Shown: piece by piece, positions 18,737 to 26,900 of the stretch
Layout of the letters: every line of letters begins with the position of its first letter
Numbering within the stretch: position 1 is the first letter of the stretch
From: Lysobacterales bacterium
GTDB taxonomy: Bacteria; Pseudomonadota; Gammaproteobacteria; Xanthomonadales; SZUA-5
Direction: 5' to 3'
Assembly: GCA_022844165.1 (NCBI GenBank)
Contig: JALHMH010000001.1
Coordinates: 124,001-188,000 of the forward strand
DNA length: 64,000 nucleotides
Translations under genes and position numbers: made by a program
The notes under the pieces: generated by a model
The model's database searches: none
What the model was told of the DNA's origin: nothing
What the model saw: the letters and a program-made list of their open reading frames with translations, nothing else

Positions 18737-19286
18737 GGCAGTCTCCTGGACGAAATGAAGAGGCTGATCGCCTCATGATGTGTGATTGCGACTCGTGATC
18801 CGACCACAACAAGCGAAACTGCGAGCCGCGAAATCAGCATCCACTTGCCAGCCAGAACCTGCCTTTCGGAAACCTGTTGGTGTCGGACCACAAGCAGTTT
18901 TTGTCTGATGGAAACCTGTGCTTTCACGTTTTCATTCTTGTCCTCGTCCTGTACCAGTGTGGAGACGACCGTTGTTGTAGAGACCAGGGATCGGCTGATC
19001 GCGCGTCCAGGTCAATCGACGCAGCGTCATGCGAATCACAGGCCAATCTGGCAGGCTTTGAGGAAACAGCCTGCTGGTGCGAATCGGGGATGGTTCGCTC
19101 ATGGATCGAGCACGCAAGTGGCTAACCCATGGAGACCAAGTCCGGACATGCGCCGGACTCGCGACGGGAGAAACGCACAGGAAGTGCGTTTCTCAACAAC
19201 GGGCCAGACGGGTGGGATTCCGGACCAGATTGGATCGAGCGTGTCCGGCCAGTGCGTGGGCTGACACCACGAGCAAAGGGAGTCGG
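18737..19286. other. Intergenic region carrying a repeat copy
   Basis: 550 bp between two small minus-strand genes. Its right part is repeat copy 2 (19093-19203). The left part (18737-19090) has several short overlapping open frames with no recognisable sequence and is presumably the promoter region of the small gene at 18410. Confidence 0.5.
19093..19203 (-). repeat. Dispersed two-hairpin repeat, copy 2
   Basis: Read on the minus strand it aligns along its length with 24634-24748: hairpin 1 (GAGAAACGCAC at 19168-19178 and GTGCGTTTCTC at 19184-19194), a GTCGCGAGTCC linker, hairpin 2 (AGTCCGG/CCGGACT), then CATGG and GCGTGCTCGATCC. Its hairpin 1 is identical to copy 1 at 5061-5087. Confidence 0.8.
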
Positions 19287-19670
19287 TCAGCCGCCGTCGC
19301 CGGTTTCGCCGTCATTGCCGACCTGCGGGTCGATAGTGAGTACCGAATCATCTTCGATCAGGATGCAATACAGATGGAGATTGCCATCGAAAATGGCACC
19401 CTGAGGAGATTCAAAGGTCGCCGCCAGTTCGTCGGCATTCCGCGAGGCGCTGCTCCAGCGTGTTTCAATGCCGGGCATATTGCCTTTTGTTGGATGAAAA
19501 CGGCAGCCGCAAAACGCGACGGTACTCGAATCCAGTTTGAAAACGATGGTTCCGCGAACGCAGCCTTTGCCGAATTGGTAGCCAGCGTTGCCCGGAGGTG
19601 GGTCAAAAGAGAAACGACCTTCCGCGACAGAGACCGAGACATTCAGAAGCGTGACAGGGGGCTTTGGCAT
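19287..19670 (-). CDS. Small all-beta protein of unknown function
   Basis: 127 aa starting MPKPPVTLLNVSVSVAEGRFSF, followed by PPPGNAGYQFGKGC, TIVFKLDSSTVAFCGCRFHP and a C-terminal FDGNLHLYCILIEDDSVLTIDPQVGNDGE. The pattern suggests a small beta-sandwich, and it recalls the DP-EP (DUF1888) family, but that is a weak impression. AAGGAG lies 9 nt before the ATG at 19670, which decides the start against the longer frame. It lies 159 bp downstream of the nSTAND regulator on the same strand. Confidence 0.65.
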   Translation of the reverse strand: MPKPPVTLLNVSVSVAEGRFSFDPPPGNAGYQFGKGCVRGTIVFKLDSSTVAFCGCRFHPTKGNMPGIETRWSSASRNADELAATFESPQGAIFDGNLHLYCILIEDDSVLTIDPQVGNDGETGDGG

Positions 19671-19828
19671 TGGACAACTCCTTGGTGATTGGATTTTCAT
19701 CGGAATCATCTGCACTCAGAGGCAATGCGCCCAGTGGCAGGTGATACAGCGATAGTCAAAGTGTGGATCGAATGTAGCAAAATGAGGCCCGTTCCCAAGT
19801 GTTCTCGAGCCCACGCTTGCCTTATTCG

Positions 19829-22800
19829 TCATGGCGAAGTCGGCCCATGAACAACAACGCCGAGTTGGCCAAGTTCGACGTGCACCGGATGGCGATAGTG
19901 ACTCTTCTGCAGCAGTTGGTCTTCCACGGGAGCCGGCATTCCCGCCAACAGATGTGCCTGCACCCAAAGGGCGAGCACAGTTGGATCGCGAGAGTTTCTT
20001 GCGATAGGCGCCAATCGTGCGCGGACCAGGGCCAAATCTGCGCCGGCCTCGTCTAATCGGCCGTTGCGCGCCAGGCGTCCACCGCGGGCGATCAGTGCTC
20101 TGGCCAGCGCAGCACGACCCGGCACATCTTCTGGTGCCTGATCGACCAGCTGGCCAAGTCGCTCCAGGTCTCGGGCCTCATCTTCGTATCGCTGTTCCCG
20201 AGCGGCCAATTGGATTGCGATCAGCGCCTCCATTCGCCGCCACTCTTCAGGTGCTTGTTCGTCAGAGGACAAGGAAATGGCCACCGCATTGGCTTGTTGC
20301 AAAAGCCGGTATTCCATGTCCAATTCACCATCGGAGCGCGCCAATTCGGCTCGTTCAAGCAGCGAATGCGCCAAGTCGCGCCGCCACACGCGGTTTTCTG
20401 GCGATTTTGGTAAGAGTGCTTCGAGTCGCAAAATACTCTCATCAAACATCTCTCTGGCCTTCTTGGAACGTCCAAGTTGCAAGGCAGCTACCGCGCCTCG
20501 CCGCAGTGAATTGGCCAATCGCCGCTCCCAGGCCAGTGCAGTCGGTCGATCGCGAAGCATCGTGCGTAGTAGTGCGATCTGCTCTGCAAAGCCCTCGGCT
20601 GCCGCTTCCAGCCGCCCCTCGGCACGTTCAGCGCTGCTGATCCAGGACAACGTATCGACCAGTTCGAAGCGGAGATCCGCGTCTTCCGGGCGATGCTGCA
20701 AAGCGCGCTGTTTCAGGGCCGCAGAGTCGCGAAATCGCGCCAGCGCTTCCCGGTTACGGCCCTCGTCTTTAGCCAACGTGCCCAAATTGTTCAGCGCATA
20801 AGACTGCTCCACGAGCCATTCCGGCTCGTTCGGCGCGCGCTTCAATAGTTCTTCGGTATGCGCCAGATAACGGTGCCAGTACTCCGACGCAAGCGTGTAG
20901 TTCTTGCGCCGATAGTGGTAATAACCAAGCCAGTAGGCAGCCGTCCCCGATTCGGCGATGGCGAGAATCGAATTCGTCGATCGGCTGCGCGCCATGTCGG
21001 TCGCAACTTCGGCCGCCTCAAAGGCCGCGCGTGCTGAGCCGAGCGCACCTTGTTGCATTTGTGATTCACCCATTGTGCGTAGTGCCCGTGCCCGATTGAT
21101 CAACTCCTCCGTGCTCATGCCCGACGGATTGTCGCGGCCGAGTACCGCCAACGCCTCGCGACCGACATCGTCGAGCAAGGCGATTTGACCTAGCGGGCGC
21201 AGCTTTTCAGCCAGGTCCGCGAGCATGTAATCGGACAATCTGATGGCCTCCCGCCGCCGTACCTCAGATTCGCGTTGCGCCAGCATGGCCCATCCAGCCA
21301 TCGCGAAAGCGACCAAACTGAGTGCCACCAGAGCGCCTTGGGCAACGCGCCGCACGCGCCGCTCGCGATCCTGCCGCCGTTGCGACGCCTTGAGCAACGC
21401 GCTTTCACGAGGACAGAGCGGCTCCTGCGAACGGGCAGCAGCGTCCAAGGCCTCTTGCAGAGGCAGTCCCGGTGCCAACAAATAATCGTCGCGCCACCCG
21501 GCCTCTTCCCATGCCGTCGTAGCGCGATGCAGCCGAGCCCGCGCCTGCAGCATCCGACGATTGTCATGCACCCAATCGCGCGCACGCGGCCACTGCCGAA
21601 TCAGAGCTTCATGGGCGATACCAACATCGGGTCGGCCCTGATCGCTGCCGGCCACGAACAATCGCGCCGCAATGAAAGCGTCGACCAATGCGCAGGTCTC
21701 GATATCCGGGAGTGCCTCTCGCAAAACGCGCCTGCAAGCGCCAGCACTATCGACATCGACCGTGATCATTCGCGACAGCACACCTTCCAGGCGCGCGCGT
21801 ACACCGGCCGCAAGCGCTGCGTAGGTCTCGTCAGCCCGTCGCGCCAACGCGCCTTCCAGGCCGCCAATCGCGCGATATGCCGCAAAGCTGAGCATGCCCT
21901 TGGCGTCGCGATGTTCGTAGAGCAGCTGCAGCGTGTGCTGCAGCAGTGGCAGCGCATCGGGTTGGGCGACAGCGGCGTCGCGGAGTACATCGTCCAGTCG
22001 CAGCGCGGTGGTTGGTTCTTCTTCGAAACTCAGGCCCGATAGCAGCGCCGGCATGCGCACGATCTGTGCGATCTCGCCACTTCGAGGCGGCAGAACATCG
22101 ACGTGACCATCGCCGCCTTTGCGCTCGGCCAATCCGGGCAACGCTGCGACCAGCGCCGGATAGTAGTCTGCGCGAACGATCATGATGCATGCCGCCTTCC
22201 GGTGCGCACAGATCGCTTCGATGGACCGCCAGATCTGACTTCTGCTGTCGCTCCGGGGCTGATGGCCGGCGACCAGCGTTTCGGCATGATCAATGGTCAG
22301 AAGTGCGAAACCATCGTCGGGCGAGCTCGGTGCACGCCGCCAGGCGTCATCGAGGGCGTCGACGATGAAGTTTGCGGACTCCGATAGTTTTGCTACCAGG
22401 GCTTCGGTAGGCTGTGGCGGCAAAATCGGACGACCATCAAGCGCCCAGGTCGCCAACGACTCTGCCAATCGCGACAGAAGCGCATCTGCCTGCGCCGCCG
22501 CGAAGTCGCAATGCGCCACCGCTGCCGCGGACATGCCGTCAAACCCGCCCGCCTGCCGCAGTAGCGGAACAATGCCAGCCGACAGCAGCGAGCTTTTCCC
22601 GCAACCACTGGCGCCAACCAGGAGCACCAGCCCGTTGCCATTCTCGCGCTGCCGACGCAATGCCGCGAGTGCTTCCGCCGTTTGTCGAGTCCGACCATAG
22701 AACACATCGGCGTGCGAACCATCGAACGCCGATAGCCCCACATAAGGATCGCGCCCCGTCCACCCCGAGGTCTGCAGAGGGTGCGGGCGGTAGTCCTCGG

Positions 22801-23149
22801 GAAAGACCACTGGCGCGATCAGTCGGTATCCGCGTTTGCGAATGGTTTCGATGCACTCGGGATGCTTCGGGTCGTCTCGAAAGTGACGGCGCAACTGGGC
22901 AATCGCGCGGTGGACGGGGTTGTCGCCGTAGAACGTGCCCCGCCAGACTTCAATCAGCAACTGTTCGGCGCTGACGACCTCTCCAGCGCGCTCCGCCAAG
23001 GCGACCAGCACTTCCATCACCCGCGGTTCGAGCGCGAGGACTTGTCCGTCGCGCTCGATCGCCAACCGCTCTGGAAACACCAGGCTGGCGCCCACCCGAA
23101 AGCGCGAGGCCGATACCAAACTGCGAATTCGGTCGCTGCGTCGCGGCAT
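19829..23149 (-). CDS. Winged-helix / nSTAND ATPase / transmembrane / TPR protein
   Basis: About 1106 aa. The N-terminal OmpR/CadC-type winged helix (about 15-115: LALEPRVMEVLVALAERAGEVVS, then TIRKRGYRLIAPV) would bind DNA. An nSTAND1-type NTPase follows: VGLSAFDGSHADVFYGR, Walker A VGASGCGKSSLL with K185, and Walker B FALLTIDHAETL. A single membrane helix (about 607-627, VALSLVAFAMAGWAML) is followed by TPR-like helical repeats to the end. This suggests a membrane-anchored ATP-dependent sensor-regulator, with the TPR part outside. The start at 23149 gives a clean domain edge; the open frame reaches 23464 but would overlap the lipase gene. Downstream of the PGAP1-like lipase on the same strand. 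Confidence 0.85.
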   Translation of the reverse strand: MPRRSDRIRSLVSASRFRVGASLVFPERLAIERDGQVLALEPRVMEVLVALAERAGEVVSAEQLLIEVWRGTFYGDNPVHRAIAQLRRHFRDDPKHPECIETIRKRGYRLIAPVVFPEDYRPHPLQTSGWTGRDPYVGLSAFDGSHADVFYGRTRQTAEALAALRRQRENGNGLVLLVGASGCGKSSLLSAGIVPLLRQAGGFDGMSAAAVAHCDFAAAQADALLSRLAESLATWALDGRPILPPQPTEALVAKLSESANFIVDALDDAWRRAPSSPDDGFALLTIDHAETLVAGHQPRSDSRSQIWRSIEAICAHRKAACIMIVRADYYPALVAALPGLAERKGGDGHVDVLPPRSGEIAQIVRMPALLSGLSFEEEPTTALRLDDVLRDAAVAQPDALPLLQHTLQLLYEHRDAKGMLSFAAYRAIGGLEGALARRADETYAALAAGVRARLEGVLSRMITVDVDSAGACRRVLREALPDIETCALVDAFIAARLFVAGSDQGRPDVGIAHEALIRQWPRARDWVHDNRRMLQARARLHRATTAWEEAGWRDDYLLAPGLPLQEALDAAARSQEPLCPRESALLKASQRRQDRERRVRRVAQGALVALSLVAFAMAGWAMLAQRESEVRRREAIRLSDYMLADLAEKLRPLGQIALLDDVGREALAVLGRDNPSGMSTEELINRARALRTMGESQMQQGALGSARAAFEAAEVATDMARSRSTNSILAIAESGTAAYWLGYYHYRRKNYTLASEYWHRYLAHTEELLKRAPNEPEWLVEQSYALNNLGTLAKDEGRNREALARFRDSAALKQRALQHRPEDADLRFELVDTLSWISSAERAEGRLEAAAEGFAEQIALLRTMLRDRPTALAWERRLANSLRRGAVAALQLGRSKKAREMFDESILRLEALLPKSPENRVWRRDLAHSLLERAELARSDGELDMEYRLLQQANAVAISLSSDEQAPEEWRRMEALIAIQLAAREQRYEDEARDLERLGQLVDQAPEDVPGRAALARALIARGGRLARNGRLDEAGADLALVRARLAPIARNSRDPTVLALWVQAHLLAGMPAPVEDQLLQKSHYRHPVHVELGQLGVVVHGPTSP

Positions 23150-23346
23150 ACCTTGGCCCCCTGGCTTTCGAATGCGGTCGAGCGATGTGGCGCGCACTTG
23201 AGCCGCAAAGTGTACACGAGTGTTGTAAGAAGTATTCCGAGTATTGCGAAAACATTGCCGAATGCAATGCTCGTTGGCGCCGGGGCAGCCAGCGTGGACC
23301 TGCGCCGATAGAATTGCGCAGGTCGAAGGATGAAGAGCCGCCCTGC

Positions 23347-24588
23347 CTAAGATTTTTCGTGCTGCTCCGTTGCGGCAAAAAACCTCACCAGTTGCTCTGC
23401 TACCTCGCGACGTTTGAGTAAGGCAAAGTGGTTCATCGCGTATCCAATCCACTGCTGGTCGCATGGGAAGCGCAGATTGTGTACAGCATCCGGGTGTTGC
23501 CCAAGCGCACTGGCGATCGACACCAGGCCATCGCCCGTCGGACGTGCGGTCGGACCTGATGATCGGCTCGCAGCCAACGCAAAACTGCGCACATTGGCTG
23601 GCAGTTCGAGTGCTGCACGTGCACCTCGGCGCCGTTCGAATCGATCGGTGCCGCGCCAGTGTTCGTCAAGCACATTGCCATAACGCAAGTCAGTAATGCC
23701 AGCGCTGCGGATCCTTGCCAAACGTGCAAATGGCGCTGAAAACCGGCTGACGCCCAGCGCCATATCGACCCAATTGCCACCCCGTTCGAGCAGTGCACCG
23801 TGGTGCGGCGTGCCGAGGAACGCGACCTTGCTCAGTTTGTCCATCCAACGGTGGCCAGACTGCTCGGCAATGTGCATCGCGCTGCGTACCACCAGCCCAC
23901 CCATGCTGTGGGCCAAGAACGCCAGCTCCTTGGGCTGCGTGCCGCACGTCTGGTACTGGCTTTCCATCAGTTCCGCCAGCTCACGGCCATTCTCAGAAAT
24001 GTGCCTGCCGCTGTTGTAACGCAGATACATCGGCGAAAAGCCATGCGCTGCGGCCAGAGCGGCGCCGTGACTGTAGTCCTCTCCGATCCACTGTCGATCG
24101 CACATACACAGACCATGGACCAGCACCAGCCACTTCGGCTCAGCGCTTCGCTCAGAGGCATTGACCAATCGGGAATGGTCGTTGATGTGCGGCGCGAGCT
24201 GCCCCTCGTGAATCAAGCGCATTTCGATCGCCAGTGGGTTACCGCTCGCCGCCAGATGATCGCCGAGCACGCCATTGAGTGCGGCGATCAAACGTTCGCG
24301 CTCGATTGACGACTCGGGGCGCTCAAGCGCTACAGGCAGCTGTTTAAGCGCCAGATCCAGTCCGCTGCCCACAAGGCGCGTCACGCCGCGCACCGTGCGA
24401 TACACCGCACCGGCAATGCCGTCGGTGCGCTCACGTGGTGCACCGATCGGTTGGGCGATGGCGCCATGCAGCGCTTCGACGAGGTCGGTCACACCTAAGG
24501 TCGCTTGCGTAGCGAGGCGCGCCAGCCCGCGGATGTCAGATCCATGCAGGGGCGGTTTTGGCAAAAGAGAGTCCCTCGCGAACGGCAA
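23347..24588 (-). CDS. PGAP1-like alpha/beta-hydrolase (putative lipase/esterase)
   Basis: 413 aa. The N-terminal 145 residues are helical and unassigned. The hydrolase part begins at WLVLVHGLCM (oxyanion region) and has the nucleophile elbow AHSMGGL with S228, the GTPHHGA block typical of triacylglycerol lipase/PGAP1 proteins, a likely acid D353 (GDGLV) and H387 (MNHFALL). It probably cleaves lipid or other esters; no signal peptide is evident. The start is uncertain: a TTG at 24588 is the first codon of the frame, and another TTG at 24564 follows a GAGG. It ends about 200 bp before the nSTAND gene, which it may be transcribed with. Confidence 0.8.
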   Translation of the reverse strand: MPFARDSLLPKPPLHGSDIRGLARLATQATLGVTDLVEALHGAIAQPIGAPRERTDGIAGAVYRTVRGVTRLVGSGLDLALKQLPVALERPESSIERERLIAALNGVLGDHLAASGNPLAIEMRLIHEGQLAPHINDHSRLVNASERSAEPKWLVLVHGLCMCDRQWIGEDYSHGAALAAAHGFSPMYLRYNSGRHISENGRELAELMESQYQTCGTQPKELAFLAHSMGGLVVRSAMHIAEQSGHRWMDKLSKVAFLGTPHHGALLERGGNWVDMALGVSRFSAPFARLARIRSAGITDLRYGNVLDEHWRGTDRFERRRGARAALELPANVRSFALAASRSSGPTARPTGDGLVSIASALGQHPDAVHNLRFPCDQQWIGYAMNHFALLKRREVAEQLVRFFAATEQHEKS

Positions 24589-24633
24589 ACTGCCGCAACG
24601 CTGTTCTACGCGAGCAAGGGTCGATTTGCGGCT

Positions 24634-24748
24634 CTAACACGTTGTTGAGGAAGTACTTAACAGCACCTTCTCAACGTCGCGAGTCCAGCGCAGGTCTGGG
24701 CTCGCTCTGCATGGCTCCAGCACTCGCGTGCTCGATCCGTGGTCGAAC
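24634..24748 (+). repeat. Dispersed two-hairpin repeat, copy 3
   Basis: CTAACACGTTGTTGAG opens an imperfect hairpin closed by CTCAACGTCG (24640-24680). A second hairpin follows, GCGAGTCCAG/CTGGGCTCGC. After it come CATGG and GCGTGCTCGATCC. The same order of blocks is found in copy 2 on the opposite strand. It lies between the MFS and lipase genes. Confidence 0.75.
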
Positions 24749-24791
24749 TCAGCGACAGGCCCGCTTCGTTCGACAGCGCACGGGCGACGCG

Positions 24792-26117
24792 CTAATCGGC
24801 CACGTGGCTGCCCTTCGGCAACTCCAATCCATGACCATGCGGACCGCGCTCAGTGCGCCAAAGCAAGAAAGAGAACACCAGCCCCAGTGCCGAGAGCGCC
24901 GTGTAAAACCACATGCCGGAGGCATATCCGGCTGGATTGGTTTCGCTCGCCTGACCCCAGTCATTGAGCACGCCGATGATCAGCGGAACGACAGCCCAAC
25001 CCAGTTGTTGGCAAAAGGTCATCAACGAGTACGCCGACCCTAAGCGGCGAGGGTCCACGATGTAGGCAACCGCAGGCCACATTACTGCTGGGATCAATGA
25101 AAACACGCCGCCCAGCAACACGATGACCACGAGCAGCGTCAACGGCACCGCGCCGCTATCGAAGAAGGGCAGCGCGATGAGCGGGCCGGGCGGCAGATAG
25201 GTGACGGCCAGAAACAACGGCAACATCACCAATGAGCCGATCGCCATGAACCAGGAGCGTCGACCAACGCGGTCAACCAGCAATCCGAAAAGTGGTGTGG
25301 CAAAAATGGCCGACAGCGGCAACAGACTGCTCAGCATGCCTGCCGTTTCGCGGTCCAGGCCATGCGCTGTCTGGAAGTAGTTGATGGCAAAGCCGCGGAA
25401 CGGAAACACCGTCGAATAGAACACAACGCACAGCGCTACGATGTACCAGTACGACTTCGAAAACTGGTAAAGGCCCCGAAATTCCAGACGATCCACGTCG
25501 CCGCCGCGGCCCAGATCGACACAACCTTCCAGGCGACGCTCTGTCATCCAGTAGAGCATCGCCGCCGTGAGCGCCACCGCTGCCACACCGGTGGCGAGCC
25601 ACAGAGGATCTTGCCAGTTGCTGTACAGCGGGCTGGCAAACGATGTCGACCAATCAGCCGACGCTGAGCCCAGCCGTGAAATCGAAAGATTGATGCCGAA
25701 AGCGAAACTCAGCTCGCGACCGCGAAACCACTTCGCCAGAACGGTGGTTACGGCGACGATCAAAGGCTCGGCGCCCAGGCCCAGAACAAAGCGGCTGGCC
25801 AGAATGACTTCGTACTGGCTGGTCGCCACGGTCAGCAAAGCCGCGAGCAGACAGAGCGCTGCGAACACGACGATTGCGTTTCGCGCACCGAACCGGTCGA
25901 TGACATAACCGCCAGCCAGCAGAACGAGCAGCGCTGCAACACTGTATGCCGTCGACAGGAGGCCGATTTGCTGAAAACTGAAACCGAGTTGCGAACGCAT
26001 CAGATCGACCACCGGGCCAATCGAATCGTAGATGTAGTAGTTGCCGAACATGGCCAGGCTCACCAGCATCAATGCCAGCCAGCGTTGTGCGGTGGTCGGT
26101 CCAGGTAATGCGTTCAT
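24792..26117 (-). CDS. Major facilitator superfamily transporter
   Basis: 441 aa with about 12 hydrophobic segments. The N-terminal helix reads LALMLVSLAMFGNYYIYDSIG, followed by the loop motif GGYVIDRFGARNAIV between helices 2 and 3 and the equivalent FGLLVDRVGRRSWF in the second half. These are the repeated MFS A-type motifs. The NYYIYD/GPVVDLM start recalls the MFSD1-like branch, but I cannot name the substrate. It would act in the inner membrane as a proton- or solute-coupled carrier. It stands alone, downstream of a promoter region shared with nothing obvious. Confidence 0.88.
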   Translation of the reverse strand: MNALPGPTTAQRWLALMLVSLAMFGNYYIYDSIGPVVDLMRSQLGFSFQQIGLLSTAYSVAALLVLLAGGYVIDRFGARNAIVVFAALCLLAALLTVATSQYEVILASRFVLGLGAEPLIVAVTTVLAKWFRGRELSFAFGINLSISRLGSASADWSTSFASPLYSNWQDPLWLATGVAAVALTAAMLYWMTERRLEGCVDLGRGGDVDRLEFRGLYQFSKSYWYIVALCVVFYSTVFPFRGFAINYFQTAHGLDRETAGMLSSLLPLSAIFATPLFGLLVDRVGRRSWFMAIGSLVMLPLFLAVTYLPPGPLIALPFFDSGAVPLTLLVVIVLLGGVFSLIPAVMWPAVAYIVDPRRLGSAYSLMTFCQQLGWAVVPLIIGVLNDWGQASETNPAGYASGMWFYTALSALGLVFSFLLWRTERGPHGHGLELPKGSHVAD

Positions 26118-26233
26118 TGAGCCTCTCGTTGTCGGTCTATCGCATGCGCACAGCGCTCGGCGCCGATATTACGCAACTGCGGATGGCCAGGTTGATGAAT
26201 CGGCAAGCCGGTCGTTAACAATGGATCGTGTAC

Positions 26234-26812
26234 TCACCCAGACCACACGTCCGATGCAGCCAGGCTCGGGCAACTGTCCACCGGTTGGGCTTCTCGCCCG
26301 ACCAACGTCGAATCGAATATCCAGCAGTCATCCAAAACGGAGCAATAACAAACCTGGGCGCTGATATGGTGCCTTTCTACATTCATTGCGTCCCACAACC
26401 TCTTTGGATTCTCTGACTTGCGCAAACGGAACAGTTGCAGCTCGGCTTCAGGCTTCATGACCGGCTGCACTGACGATGTGATCGTGATCGTCGTTTCTTT
26501 CGCGTCGGGAATGCGGCAACAACGATCCAGCAACTGCGACTGGTTGGCAACGGCCTCGCCGCGATAGCGCAAGCTGACCCATCTCACGCGCGCAGGACCT
26601 ACTCCGGCGTTTTCGAGTGAGAGGCTGATCTCCGGTTCCAATGTATCGCTGAGGTTACTACTGCCAAATTGCAAGCTGGGCCAGGTGCTGGCCGCCAGCA
26701 ACTGCTCTTGAACCCGATTGGCAACCGTCGCGACATACACGGATATGGCCGAGATCAGCACGGCCGCCAGAGCCAGTAGCAGATCCACGGACTTGCTTCG
26801 ATTGTGGTTCAT
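26234..26812 (-). CDS. Membrane-anchored protein of unknown function
   Basis: 192 aa. A positively charged start (MNHNRSKSVD) precedes one membrane helix (LLLALAAVLISAISVYVATVA). The remainder is probably periplasmic: SLENAGVGPARVRWVSLRYRG suggests a beta-sandwich domain, and two cysteine clusters (RCCRIP, VCYCSVLDDC) could form disulfides. No family recognised. It is divergent from the AAA ATPase, 88 bp away. Confidence 0.65.
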   Translation of the reverse strand: MNHNRSKSVDLLLALAAVLISAISVYVATVANRVQEQLLAASTWPSLQFGSSNLSDTLEPEISLSLENAGVGPARVRWVSLRYRGEAVANQSQLLDRCCRIPDAKETTITITSSVQPVMKPEAELQLFRLRKSENPKRLWDAMNVERHHISAQVCYCSVLDDCWIFDSTLVGREAQPVDSCPSLAASDVWSG

Positions 26813-26900
26813 AGGCCAGAGATTTGCGACGTATCGAGTGCACGGTCAAGTCTACCTTGCGCTACCGCTATGATGAGCGCGGCTTACTCTGGAGCACGCC

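Noticed and set aside
24746..24790. A third copy of the 74-bp repeat (TTCGTTCGACAGCGCAC)
   Set aside because: Only about 17 bases resemble the end of copy B and the flanks do not align; chance is as likely.
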